Positions 42,725 through 53,383 of a DNA stretch of 64,000 bases are shown here, piece after piece; within the stretch, counting starts at the first letter, position 1, and each line of letters begins with the position of its first letter. The notes under the pieces are model-generated. The model was not told the origin of the DNA. It saw nothing but the letters and a program-made list of their open reading frames with translations, and made no database searches. Location of the stretch: positions 124,001 to 188,000 of the forward strand of contig LODT01000011.1 of NCBI GenBank assembly GCA_001606155.1, in the 5' to 3' direction. The stretch comes from Tieghemostelium lacteum (Eukaryota > Evosea > Eumycetozoa > Dictyosteliales > Raperosteliaceae). The translations under genes were made by a program, and so were the position numbers.

Positions 42725-44464
42725 CTATTTATTAGGTTCACTACAAATCATTCTGTGGAAATCCCAATTCTTTTTCTGACAATCTTTTGAACAATAATAA
42801 ACCTTCTTGCATCTAGAACACTTTTTTAATGGCTTTGATTTTACAAAACAAGTTTGACATGCTTTTACTAATGAACTCTTACTGGGTGTTGTATTAACAG
42901 TAGTCGTTCCTGTTGTTAATGATGAAGTTGTTGGTGGTACACTTATTGGAGTTGTAGATGTCATTATAGGTGTTATTGTTGGTGTTACTGTCGATACAGG
43001 AGTAGTACTTTGACTATTATTACTATTATTATTAATGAAATTATTATTATTATCGGTTTCTTCAGAATTTGGTGGCACATATGGTTGAAGTGCAGTATCA
43101 CTATCTGAAGTTTTTATAGAGAAATTGAAAAAATACAATTCAGCCATAATTAATAATGAATATCCTAGTGAGAGTGATCCTAAGAATACCCATTCTTCAG
43201 TAGAGAATCCTAAAAAGTACTGGAACACTAGGAATATGAAACCTGTGATAAACTGTTTAACAGATTTCTCAATTAGAAGTTTAGACTTTTGTTCTTCATC
43301 CATCTCCCTATTGTTAATTAATGCTAAATTTGCTTTATAGATAACCATGTGAAAGAGTAAATGTATTATATAGTTGGACAAGAACTGATATATTCTCTTT
43401 GGAATAAAATAATATACACCTGTTGTCGATAGTATCAGTGGTAGTGCAATCTTGAGTGTACCTGCTTGAAATAGTATCAATTTAACCACACAAAATACTG
43501 GTGGTATCAACCACTCTATTCTTCTACCTGATATATGATCCAATAACCAAATAGGACACCAAAATATCAAGTATAACGAAATATCCAATTCTGAATTATT
43601 AAGTGATGCAAATATCAATGATAGTATATTCGAATAAAATGATGGCTAAATTATATTCATTTGTTAGTATGATATTTGGGTATTCTATATATTGGTCTAA
43701 TACATACACCACTTTCAGGTTTTTTAAGTACATATATACCTAAAAGTAAAAGTATAATGGAACCAAATATGATAATGTTTAAACCAATGATATGCCAAAG
43801 CCAATGTTTGATTTCGATATCTCTGAGGAAATCTAAAAACATGACAGTGAACCACAAGGTGACAGTCATTGAACTATTCTTTTTGGTGATATTAGGCCAC
43901 AGTAGAATGATACCGTAGATTATAAAGTTGGTGGTAAATGGTAACAATTTAGTTGGAAATATAAAATAAAAGATCAAATTGGCTATACCGATATATACAA
44001 AAAATAGATATTCCAACTGTCGCCTAGAGATGTACAAAAATCCTAAAATGAAGAGTGACACCAATATCCATTCTATATAGATACTAAATATATAATCTAT
44101 AATAAAAGGTACCAAACATAAAACTACAGCTATAATCCATTCGGTACCTGTGTAATTGGATGACCCTAATTTTTGATTAAACATTAAACCATCATATCCA
44201 AATGAATCAAAAAATAATTTTGTCTCTGGATTGGATAGAATCTGATATGCTTTATTAACTTCTTGAAACTATTCAACTAGTTATTAGTTCAAGATCTCTG
44301 ATATCTTCTAGAATATAAACACAAACCTTATCTACACCATGAGGATTTTTATCAGGATGATATTTCAATGCCAGTATCTTATATGCTTGTTTAATTTCTT
44401 GAAGATTATCTGTTTTTTGAATTCCCAATATCTCATATGGGGATAATGTAGGTATTTCACTCAT
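42725..44464 (-). CDS. J-domain, multi-pass membrane, MYND-finger protein (about 539 aa)
   Basis: Exons 44464-44327, 44268-43708 and 43645-42725, all phase 0. The N-terminus is a J domain ([34 protein letters not shown], then [20 protein letters not shown]), with the HPD that stimulates Hsp70 ATPase. Nine or so hydrophobic segments follow across exons 2 and 3. A Thr/Ser/Asn-rich linker leads to a C-terminal MYND zinc finger ([39 protein letters not shown]). An ER location with the J domain in the cytosol is likely. The joining of J domain and MYND in one membrane protein is unusual. The exon 2 donor removes the last 19 codons of an open frame, which was judged from GTATGT and phase. A role in protein quality control is inferred. 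Confidence 0.8.
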
Positions 44465-44541
44465 TTTTTAACATTTGAATAAAATGACAAAAAAAAATAA
44501 AAAAAAAATCTTGCTTTTTGATCGTTTGTAGAATTATTTAT

Positions 44542-44923
44542 TTATCTATTATGATAGAAAATTTGTTGATTAGATATACTGTTCTTAAATAAGGATATCA
44601 GCCTCTTTATATTATCTGTTTCGAGATATTCTGTAAGCTGATCGATTGCATTGGAGTCTTTTACATTTAACCCTCTTTCAGACATAGACTTTTTTACCTT
44701 TTCAATTTCTTCTTCACATTCTTGAGTTGATATATCTTGTTCATTTTCAGATAAATCTAATGTGGATAAGTTTTTTTGTCATTTATTTGTATAATCCCAT
44801 CTTTTAACCCCAACTTGATAAATTTATAGTTTTATATCTTTTTACCTCTATAAATTCTTTAATTATCTTTGAAAAACTGGTGAGTTTATCTTGAGCTATT
44901 TTCTTTGGTTTATTTAAAAGCAT
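44542..44923 (-). CDS. Possible small coiled-coil protein
   Basis: Exon 2 (44756-44542) reads LSENEQDISTQECEEEIEKV, KKSMSERGLNVKDSN, AIDQLTEYLETDNIKRLISL then stop; this is charged, helical and not AT-driven. A first exon may start at ATG 44923 (MLLNKPKKIAQDKLTSFSKI) with donor GTAAAAAG near 44845, but the phase does not match the obvious acceptor TTAG at 44757, so the join is unsettled. Only 44 bp separate this ATG from the ATG of the gene at 44968. Family unknown. Confidence 0.42.
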
Positions 44924-44967
44924 TTGAAAAAAGTTTTTTTTTTAAATTATTTGATCAATACTACACA

Positions 44968-46623
44968 ATGTCCACTAGTATTCCTCTCCCAAATATAATA
45001 ATAACAAAGATTTTACAATACATTCTTAATCATACAAAAACAAAACATCCAGATAAAGAACCAGCACAGTTGAATATTGATTTTATAAAACAATACTTCT
45101 TTATCTGTAAACTGTGGTCAAATGAAATTTTAAAAAAGACAATATCATACAAGAAGATTTCTATCTATTCGAATGATTATTTTGATAAATATTTTAGATT
45201 ATATAAAATAGGGTTTCACAATATCAAATTAATATCAGTATTTGATCAAACAGAACCATCATTTGAAGAATCAATTGAATCTCTCACTATCCTTCTACAC
45301 AGATTTGTAAAGACGAGATATTATAAAACTCCATTGGAATTTAACTATAAAGATCAAATTTACCAATTCAGACCTAAATATGTTACATTTACAATGGACA
45401 ATTATCTCAAAGATTTAAAAAATCATCAAGTTAATCTGTATGAGAGATTTCCAGAGTTACAAACTCTCTCGATTGCTAATAGTACAGCAGAGATAATAGA
45501 GAATCCAGAAACTCAGTTATATAATATCAGTAAACTCTCTCAAGTCCCAGAGAGTCTCTATATGTTTGGTTTTGGTAGTGCTATCAATCAACAACTTACA
45601 GGAATGGAAGTAATGAAAAGTTGGAATGGTATTTTAAAAAGACTAAAGATCACAGGATTTTCAGTTTTGAGTTTAAAGGATATCGGTGTGAACATTAAAC
45701 ATTGTCACAGCCTGACAAGACTGACATTGGAAATCAAAGTGAATGAAGATAACCAGAATGTTAATATGGCATTTGATATATTCTCTCAATTACCTAATCT
45801 CTATAAACTAAAATATGTACCATACACAGAATCTAATGCATCAATTAGTAAATTCAATCAGTTTATATATGACCATTCTAATATATATTCAATTAGGTTA
45901 GTGGGTTTAAATTTGATTGATGACGGAACACAGATTGTTTATGGACATTCCGTTGATCATAAACAATCACTAAAGAAACTTAAACTACTGAATATGGAAA
46001 TCCCAATTGAAAACTATGACACCAAAATAATATTTGAAAGTCTTGATTACATTTCATTACTCGATAGTGAAATGACAACAACAATACCAAAAGTAAATAT
46101 GAGGATGAATAATGTAAAAACATATCTTCGACCATACTCTGATGATCAACTCCAAAACATGGTTTTAGATAATCCATTTAATTGGTCGCTTCAGAGTTTA
46201 GAATTACAAGGTAGATTCAATAGTGGAGTACTTGATATACTTCAAAGAAATATACCAACTTTGAAAATATTAAAACTTTCAATTTTTCAAATTACCTCTG
46301 AGCATTATGACGATTTCATTGATGCTTTGGCTGTTAATAACCAAATTACTGAATTTGACATACAAGTTATGTTTACTGAAATTAGTTTAGATTTTTCCAT
46401 TAGATTGATGGAAATAATCTTAATGAAACCTCATCTCACATCATTATCAATACATTTCAAAGTAAACATTAAAGGTGAATATTCAAATGATACTGAAAAT
46501 AGAATTTGTGAAATACTCAAATCACATCCTAATCTACATTATTATTCAATATCTTGTATATATTCAAATACAAATAGATTTGATAAAATTCAATCACAAA
46601 TTAAATTATTACATTTAGATTAA
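44968..46623 (+). CDS. F-box-like / LRR-type protein, short form (551 aa)
   Basis: The start is ATG 44968 (MSTSIPLPNIIITKILQYIL); the open frame extends upstream but has no ATG. The N-terminus is a good F-box-like motif: LPNIIITKILQYIL followed by FIKQYFFICKLWSNEILKK. About 450 residues of leucine-rich-type repeats follow (SLTRLTLEIK, LPNLYKLKY, SLKKLKLLNMEI, SLQSLELQG, TLKILKLSIFQ, HLTSLSIHF, NLHYYSI). It is the same build as the genes at 7132 and 12681, with little direct identity, so these are old paralogues. An SCF substrate-receptor role is inferred from architecture. It is a single exon, with no signals for secretion. Confidence 0.75.
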   Translation: MSTSIPLPNIIITKILQYILNHTKTKHPDKEPAQLNIDFIKQYFFICKLWSNEILKKTISYKKISIYSNDYFDKYFRLYKIGFHNIKLISVFDQTEPSFEESIESLTILLHRFVKTRYYKTPLEFNYKDQIYQFRPKYVTFTMDNYLKDLKNHQVNLYERFPELQTLSIANSTAEIIENPETQLYNISKLSQVPESLYMFGFGSAINQQLTGMEVMKSWNGILKRLKITGFSVLSLKDIGVNIKHCHSLTRLTLEIKVNEDNQNVNMAFDIFSQLPNLYKLKYVPYTESNASISKFNQFIYDHSNIYSIRLVGLNLIDDGTQIVYGHSVDHKQSLKKLKLLNMEIPIENYDTKIIFESLDYISLLDSEMTTTIPKVNMRMNNVKTYLRPYSDDQLQNMVLDNPFNWSLQSLELQGRFNSGVLDILQRNIPTLKILKLSIFQITSEHYDDFIDALAVNNQITEFDIQVMFTEISLDFSIRLMEIILMKPHLTSLSIHFKVNIKGEYSNDTENRICEILKSHPNLHYYSISCIYSNTNRFDKIQSQIKLLHLD

Positions 46624-47109
46624 TAAAATAATGCAAAGATCTCAAAAAAGTGATTTAAGTTTGTGTTTAACTGAATTATTGTTGTATTACTAAAATAATA
46701 AAACTCTATTGTACATCACCTTCCCCAATTTTGAGACTGTTACAAGATTTTTTTAATGGATTTATGTAGTAATACTTTTGAGTTAAAAGGGTATATATTT
46801 TTTTCCTTTAAATTTAGTATTATCAAAATTGTTTGATACCACAGTTGCTCTAAGTAGAATGATAAAATCAAAAAACCATGCAAATGCTTCAATTGAAAAT
46901 GCAAATATTTTCTTTTGTAAGGAAATTGAATAGTACAGTATTAAATTTATGTAATGTATTTTTTTGATAATATTACCAATATTAGTACAAGAGAAATAAA
47001 AATTGGTTATATTTACCTATACAAGAGTAGAACAATAGGAATAATAATATAGTTATTTTATTAATAATTTCAATTGCTTAGAACTTTTTTTTTAAAAATT
47101 TTAATTATA
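46624..47109. other. Spacer, no gene seen
   Basis: AT-rich DNA between the F-box-like gene and the LINE fragment. Frames are short. Nothing repeated elsewhere in the window was noticed. Confidence 0.45.
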
Positions 47110-47611
47110 CTGAGGGGCTCACAAAGCCGACATCAGTTGCTTTTTTTATAGGTATTGTTGAATTTGAGTATAGAGAAATTGATTTTGTCTAGATCACTGT
47201 TTATTTGGAGCTGCAGGATTTTGTCTTTAAGGAGTTCTTTTTCTAGGTGGATTATATTTAGGATTTGGTTAAGGGTAGGTATTTTGATTAAATTGGATGT
47301 ATCCGTGTATGAGAATGATGTCCATTTTTTCCAGATTGATTTGAAGGTGATGGAGATTATGTTGATTAGAATTATGTGGAATTTACTATTGTAGATGTTG
47401 AGAATTGAAGTAGCAGTGGAAATATTTGATTATGTTTTTGAATTGATGGGTGTATTCAGTGGTGGTTGTTAGACATTCAAAGAAGAAGTTAGTGGAGATA
47501 GATTCAGAGACTATGTTGCATAAGGTGTACTTTTAGTTAAAGTAGTCTAATAGAAGAGATTTGGTAATGTAACAGAATATTATGTTGTGGTGGTTTGGAT
47601 CTTTACTAAGA
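47110..47611 (-). mobile_element. LINE 3' fragment, minus orientation
   Basis: Read on the minus strand from 47611: DPNHHNIIF, YITKSLLLDYF, then YTLCNIVSESIS and FFFECLTTTTEYTHQF, the C/H-rich zf-RVT end of a non-LTR reverse transcriptase. A C-terminal LNQILNIIHLEKELLKDKIL follows. It has several stop codons and frame changes, no 5' part and no clear poly(A), so it is dead. It is the inverted partner of the fragment starting near 47640 and retains a segment which that copy has lost. It ends near TGAGGGGCTCACAAAGCC (47111-47128). Confidence 0.65.
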
Positions 47612-47639
47612 GGCAGTCTTTTTGGATATTGGATAATCC

Positions 47640-48175
47640 TATATTCAACCATTCAAAAAAGATAGGTCACCAACTCCCCTACAAAAACTTCTTTTCAATA
47701 ATGACAACCCTATTTTCCAAATCAACTACAAAAAATTTACCACACAACACTATCATCTGTATCTATATATCAAATACAAAAAAGACTTTTCCAATATTTA
47801 CCAACCCAAGGAAGGTGAATTAATTCCTCTTCTACAAATAGATACAATCAAACCCCACCATCTATAATCCTACCCCTCACCCCTTCCCAACTAAAAATGG
47901 AAAAAAATACCAAACTACCCCTAACAATCAGCAAAGTTAAAGATCCAAACCACCACAACATTATATTCCGTTACATTACCAAATCTCTTCCAATAGACTA
48001 CTCTAACAAAAAGTGTACCTTGTGCAACACAGTCTCTGAATCTATCTCCACCCACATCTTTTTTTAATGCATAACAACCACCACTGAATACACTCATCAA
48101 TTCAAAAAACAATCAAAAATATTGAATGGACATCATTCCTAAATATAATTCACCTAGAAAAAGAACTCCTTTACA
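47640..48175 (+). mobile_element. LINE 3' fragment, plus orientation
   Basis: The plus strand encodes LPLTISKVKDPNHHNIIFRY, ITKSLPIDYSNKKCTLCNTV and SESISTHIFF before a stop: the zf-RVT region that closes the ORF2 product of L1/TRE-like non-LTR elements. Upstream (47640-47900) is diverged coding-like sequence with stops. Downstream, the matching part of the inverted partner is shortened by a deletion (near 48118). It ends at a poly(T)/AT tract that abuts the stop codon of the NTPase gene. Dictyostelid TRE elements favour tRNA neighbourhoods, but no tRNA was seen here. Confidence 0.65.
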
Positions 48176-48183
48176 ATTTTTTT

Positions 48184-49269
48184 TTAATTTATTGCACTGA
48201 TTAATTGTTTTGATCTATTCATCATTGTTATTTGGAAAAGATATATTTTATAATACCAAGGACAAGTAAATTGGTATATATCTTTATTCCCTATTTTAAT
48301 CAAGTATCCTCTTTTAATCAGATTTGAGAGTGCTGGATCAATTACCGAGTTTGTTGCAACCTCAAAGTTTTTGTAATCTATTACATGGTCAAGTATTTCC
48401 AATTCCTCTTTATTCAAGAGAACATCACCATTAAACTCTTTAATTATTGGGCAATAATATGAATTCATTATGTTTTCAAAAAATGCTGGAGATTGAAGAT
48501 ATATATACAAATGCTTTGCTTCTACATCAGAATTTTTATATTTCCTCTCAATTAATCTCAATGTTTCATATATAATTCCAATATGTCCCCCACTTTCTGC
48601 CCATATCATAGAGATAAGATGCTCTGGTAATGGGAAATACATCTCTGTGTACACCTTACTGAGCTCTTGATACTCTGATAATTTTAAAAATAGGATATGT
48701 GGGTCTTCATAGTGCAATGTAATAGGGGTTGAAAGTTGGCTTCCTGGTTTTTCACCATACCTAGCTAACATTAAAAAAGTTATTCTATGAGTAGCAGATT
48801 TGATTTTAGTCCAAAAGAGATCGTAGATAGGTAGAGATGAGTTATAGAACCTGTGAACTTCATCTAAAATAAAATGTACATCATTCGATTCAGCAAATTC
48901 AAACCAATCAGAAAATGTTCTACCTGTGTACATTTTCCATGAATTTTCAAAATTTTCCACTCCATCATATTTAAGCCAAGCTAAAGATACCCTTCTAATA
49001 TATACCTTCAGCTTAGTTTTTATTAGGTATTCACGGAAAATCTGTCCAAATGATGTCTTTCCGGTGTATGGTGGTGATCTAATTAGGGTAACCTTGTTGG
49101 TATCGACGTGTTTTGAAACTTTCATGCAAAGTTCTTGTCTGAAAAGAGTAAGGGATGAATATAGACAACGAATGCCTTCCTCTTTTATTTTTCTTGGAGG
49201 TAATTCACCATAAAAATCCTCAGGATTAATCAAACAAACTATTTTTGTACATAAGTCAATAAATACCAT
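48184..49269 (-). CDS. Crinkler-type P-loop NTPase (361 aa)
   Basis: Single exon. Walker A RSPPYTGKTSF (about 65-75), a middle block with VSLAWLKYDGVENFENSWKM, Walker B DVHFILDEVHRFY (about 130), a sensor strand ITFLMLARYG, LHYEDPHILFLKLSEYQELS, and a C-terminal winged-helix-like part. The RSPP-x-(S/T)GKTS P-loop, the LDE-x-(H/Q) Walker B and the layout match NTPase domains of the Crinkler/RHS-like superfamily found in oomycetes, fungi and dictyostelids. The N-terminal ubiquitin-like header of full Crinklers is absent, and no C-terminal nuclease domain is seen. The stop codon lies 9 bp from a LINE fragment. ATPase residues look intact. Cellular role unknown. Confidence 0.65.
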   Translation of the reverse strand: MVFIDLCTKIVCLINPEDFYGELPPRKIKEEGIRCLYSSLTLFRQELCMKVSKHVDTNKVTLIRSPPYTGKTSFGQIFREYLIKTKLKVYIRRVSLAWLKYDGVENFENSWKMYTGRTFSDWFEFAESNDVHFILDEVHRFYNSSLPIYDLFWTKIKSATHRITFLMLARYGEKPGSQLSTPITLHYEDPHILFLKLSEYQELSKVYTEMYFPLPEHLISMIWAESGGHIGIIYETLRLIERKYKNSDVEAKHLYIYLQSPAFFENIMNSYYCPIIKEFNGDVLLNKEELEILDHVIDYKNFEVATNSVIDPALSNLIKRGYLIKIGNKDIYQFTCPWYYKIYLFQITMMNRSKQLISAIN

Positions 49270-49982
49270 AATCCAATTCTTTTATAAACACCGTACTAAC
49301 AATTAATCTACATACCTTGCTCTACTTTCTGTCCTTGTGTATCTATTGTGTGGTTTAAATTGTGTTAATGTTTATGTTACAAAATATTAGTATAAATTAA
49401 CAACAGGTGTTGTAATTAGTGATAGATGTTTAGTTTACATACCAATAAAATAATTATTATTTGACATTTGTACATTTAAAAATAATTACAAAATTTATAT
49501 TATTTATATATTTTCTCAAAACATGAATCATACTTTACACCCACTTTTGGCCAAAAGATTAATCACCATTTTTTAATTAAATCGTTGTTCCATCCTAAGG
49601 TTGGTATCAGTATCAATTTCTTCTTGGTAGTTGAAAAAATAAAATATTTAAGGTATATACTTTTTCCCCTTACAAACCTAAATATATAGACAGTTATCTA
49701 AGAGTCTTAAATAATTAAAAAAATAAATCTAATGGAGTGATTTCCAGAATTAAAAACTCCACAAGTATTCGATTAAATAACAATTATTTCTAAAAACACC
49801 TTTAATTAGTCAATAGACCGTCTAGACATTGAAGTTAAATTCTTATCTGCTAAAGATCCAGCTCTTCAATACTTTAAAGTATATTCTTCAAAAATTTTAA
49901 ATTCAATCAAAAATTAATTTATTACATTTAAAAATATTGTTGATTTATTAGAATGTGAGACTCACTCGTATCTCTTACATCC
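49270..49982. other. Spacer with one possible orphan exon
   Basis: Mostly AT-rich. On the plus strand 49810-49917 follows an acceptor-like ATTAG and reads SIDRLDIEVKFLSAKDPALQ then YFKVYSSKILNSIKN and a stop, with protein-like composition. No upstream exon could be joined. It may be a gene remnant. Confidence 0.35.
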
Positions 49983-51728
49983 CTATTGCTTTAATTGTAA
50001 TTGTAGCGATATAATTTCCTTGAGAAGATTTAATTTGGATTTAAGGTTATCTTGGTAATGGTGTATAGGTAGTCTCATAATGTATACACCATACATTGTG
50101 ATGATTACTAATTGGTCAATACCATCATTCATTAACTGACATTTATAGATACCAAGTAAAGGATGACTGAATTGTTTGTGACTATGAAGTGTATATAGAT
50201 TGGTTAAAGTTTGAAATTTGTAAACTAAAAGTTCCATACCATAGGTTCCAACCAATAGTTCATTTTCACCATCATTATCAACATCAAAGATCTCTATACA
50301 AGTTACCGAATCAAAAGAGTCAGAATAATCCAATAGTATCATTTCACTAAGCATCTGATTGAGAATATCTCTAAAGATTACAGAGTAACCTACAACACTG
50401 CCAACTAGTAAATTTACACAATTTAACTGTATTGTAGGTGAACTATTCGTTGGACTGTTACCTCCACTTGTATTTCTACCATTACTCCACTCTTTTACAT
50501 TATCATTTACATTTTTTATCAATTCACTAAAATTATTTGATTTTATAGAAGTTGCTATAGAACTTGGTGGTGATGTGGTTTTTTTAGTTGATTCAGTGGA
50601 TGGTGGTTGAAAATCATAGACATTCTTTAATTGCGTATTTACAAGACTATCAAATATTTTCAGAGATTGTACTGGACCATCTAATGAGAATACTTCAGAT
50701 TTTGATTCTTTAGAATAGAGATTGGTTATTGATAGTAGAATATTACCATTCTGTGATGATAATGCTACAATTCTAAAATGTTGAAAATATTTAATTTCTA
50801 TTCTTAATATACATGAATTTATATTAACCATCTCTGAAAAATAATTTAAAATGTTATCCTCTACAAATTCATGTTTTTCAGTACTCTATAATATTAATTG
50901 TTAGTACTATACATATTGGAAAACAAACAAACCACTTACATAATAATATAAATGAATTTTTTCATCACCACCTGATAACAGATATACTGGTTTAACTGAA
51001 TCATCAGTGAATCTATAGAGACTATGTGTAATGTGGAAAGGTATAAAATCTAAATTTATGGTTTGACTATTCATCATTGATGATAGTAAACTATTACTTT
51101 CTTGTTGTTGTTGTTTCTGTTGTGAAGTTGATAGTATAGAATTACTCTGTTGAATAGGATTTGTATTTATACTATTTGAACTATCATTAATATCTTTATT
51201 CATATAAAATGTCAGATATCCTTTAGTTTGTAATGGTTGATTCATTGGATTCGAAATGACTTTAGTAATAGCTATTATACTTGTACTATCATCATAGTAG
51301 GTATTAAATGATACATATTGAATTTCGGATTGTTGTTGTTGTTGTGATGATTGAGAAGATTGTTGTTGTACATTAAAACTACTATTATTACCTTTAGTAG
51401 GTGACGATTGTAATGGAGGTGATTTTATATTACTACTATTGGTATTCATATTAGTAGCAGTAGTACTATTTTCTTTTAGAGTAGGTAAAGATATTAACTC
51501 ATTCTTTATCCAATGTAAAGAACCATTATTACTATTCTCTTCTAAATGTATTGATATCATATTGCTCCTACTAGACACTAACAATTGTTTTTGATTTTTT
51601 AAACTATTATTTGTAGATCCTAATAGTATATCAGAATATCCATATATATTGGTAGGATATGACAAATCTATATATTCAATAGTATCCAATTTAAATGGAT
51701 TCAATGTCTCAAATAATTGATTTGCCAT
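49983..51728 (-). CDS. kptn: Kaptin (KICSTOR subunit) homologue, about 563 aa
   Basis: Exons 51728-50940 and 50885-49983, phase 0. The C-terminal half matches human KPTN closely: LLVGSVVGYSVIFRDILNQM, SFDSVTCIEIFDVDNDGENE, LLVGTYGMELLVYKFQ, FSHPLLGIYK and QLVIITMYGVYIMRLP. The FG-GAP-like DVDNDGENELLVGTYG repeat belongs to the propeller. In animals kaptin with ITFG2, C12orf66 and SZT2 forms KICSTOR, which places GATOR1 on lysosomes to restrain TORC1 when amino acids are low; kaptin also associates with actin. The N-terminal half has Ser, Asn and Gln runs (51090-51500) typical of dictyostelid inserts. No other KICSTOR subunit is in the window. Confidence 0.85.
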
Positions 51729-51886
51729 TGTTTTTCAGATTTCACATAAAAATGAAAAAAATTTTTGAAGTAAAGTGAACGAATCAATTTAAATGAAAAT
51801 TACAATTTTACTATATTTGATAAATATTTATTTCTTTACAATTGAGATTAGGTGGTGTACTTTTACAATAATTTAAATATGTTGTT

Positions 51887-53383
51887 TTACTTTGCTTTTT
51901 CTAATTTTTCTTTTTCTTTTGCTTGTTTTTCTCTTTCTTTAATTTTCTCTTTTGCTTCCTTCATCTTGATCTTTTCACGTTCTTTTGCAGATTTCTTATC
52001 ACCTGCTTTCTTTTCTTTAATTCTCTTTTTGACTTCTTTAGGAAGTGCATCAAAACATTTGAAACATAAAGGTTTTCCATCCCACTCCATAATCTCTTTA
52101 CCAAGGATATTCTCACAACCAGTACATGTAAAATGTTCACGATGATAAATCTTACCAAATACCTCTACACCTCTATCCACAACTGGCTTATTACACTTGA
52201 AGCACATACGACCAAAATACTGGTGATAATGACTCTCACAATATGGTTTACCTTCATGCTCTCTGAAAGCACTTCCAGCAAAAGGTACCTGACAAGTTGT
52301 ACAAGTGAAATGCTCTGGATGCCATACCTTACCCAAAGCAGTCACAGAACGTCCTACAATAGGTTTACCACAAGCACCACAAATATTTCTAATCTGTTTC
52401 TGATAGTCTTCGTAGCAATAGAAACGACCTTCATATTCATGACATGATTTACCAGTGAATTCACAACCACACTCCTCACAACGGTAATGCTCTGAATGCA
52501 CTGGTTGACCTTGAAGTATTATATACTCACCTTGTATTGGAAGTTTACATTTTGCACAAATTTGAGATTTTGAAGCCAAACGTCTTTGTCTAGCCATACG
52601 ACAGTTTGTGCAATATACCTCACCATCTTCTTCTTTATATGGTTTTCCTTTAAGTTTATCACCACATCCCGAACATGAAAAACACTCTGGATGGTATTTG
52701 TTACCCAAAGCATTGATACATGTCTCCTCTATAGCCTTCTGACATGTAAAACATCTTGGTGAGAATAACTCATTATAGTCATTCTCACAATACAGTTTGT
52801 CTTCATGTTCTATAAACGAACCTGTAAAAGGTAACTTACAATAAGTGCATACAAAATGCTCTGGATGATAAGATTTACCCAGAGCGTTAGTAGAGATACC
52901 TATAATCATCTCACCACATGCACCACATGATGGACCTGATGCCTTCACAACTCTTCCATCTGGAGTTACACTAGCTAATTGTATAGGTTTCAATGTTGAC
53001 AGACCATCAATCAAGTTAGGTTGAGGTGAAACTGTGTATTGTTGAGGTTGTGATTGCATTGGTGGTGATCTGTTAGATGCTGATAGTGATATACCAGGAC
53101 CACTACTAACTCCAACACCAGGACCACTACTGATTCCAGGCCCTCTTGAAAGAGCTGCACCAGGTCCATAAGATATAATACCATTCTTGTTACTATTACC
53201 TGTTAGAATAGGTCCTCCATCTATATATATTGGATCTTTGGCTTTTTGTTGTTGTGATGATGTTAAACTGTTTTCTTGTACAGGTTGAGGTGTTATTGGT
53301 GTTGGTGTGGTAGTTGTTGGTGTATCTCCTAATAACCCCAATTCAGCCATTAAATCATCCATTTGGGATAATACATTTGCCAT
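51887..53383 (-). CDS. Five-LIM PINCH-like protein with N-terminal LD-like motif (498 aa)
   Basis: N-terminus MANVLSQMDDLMAELGLLGD resembles a paxillin LD motif. A Pro/Ser/Gly-rich linker (to about 155) has repeated GPG units. Five LIM domains follow, starting CGACGEMIIG, CFTCQKAIEE, CAKCKLPIQG, CGACGKPIVG and CFKCNKPVVD, each with the full Cys/His set. The tail LPKEVKKRIKEKK resembles the PINCH end that follows LIM5, then a Lys/Glu-rich helix. PINCH joins ILK and parvin at integrin-type adhesions; paxillin LD motifs bind FAK/vinculin/parvin. An adhesion-site adaptor is the likely role. An LD motif on a 5-LIM PINCH-like chain is unusual. Single exon; the frames on the opposite strand are shadows. 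Confidence 0.9.
   Translation of the reverse strand: MANVLSQMDDLMAELGLLGDTPTTTTPTPITPQPVQENSLTSSQQQKAKDPIYIDGGPILTGNSNKNGIISYGPGAALSRGPGISSGPGVGVSSGPGISLSASNRSPPMQSQPQQYTVSPQPNLIDGLSTLKPIQLASVTPDGRVVKASGPSCGACGEMIIGISTNALGKSYHPEHFVCTYCKLPFTGSFIEHEDKLYCENDYNELFSPRCFTCQKAIEETCINALGNKYHPECFSCSGCGDKLKGKPYKEEDGEVYCTNCRMARQRRLASKSQICAKCKLPIQGEYIILQGQPVHSEHYRCEECGCEFTGKSCHEYEGRFYCYEDYQKQIRNICGACGKPIVGRSVTALGKVWHPEHFTCTTCQVPFAGSAFREHEGKPYCESHYHQYFGRMCFKCNKPVVDRGVEVFGKIYHREHFTCTGCENILGKEIMEWDGKPLCFKCFDALPKEVKKRIKEKKAGDKKSAKEREKIKMKEAKEKIKEREKQAKEKEKLEKAK

Noticed and set aside
47921-48112. 63-codon minus frame
   Set aside because: Antisense of the LINE zf-RVT fragment.
52133-52447. 104-codon plus-strand frame over the LIM gene
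   Set aside because: Antisense shadow of strongly conserved LIM coding sequence.
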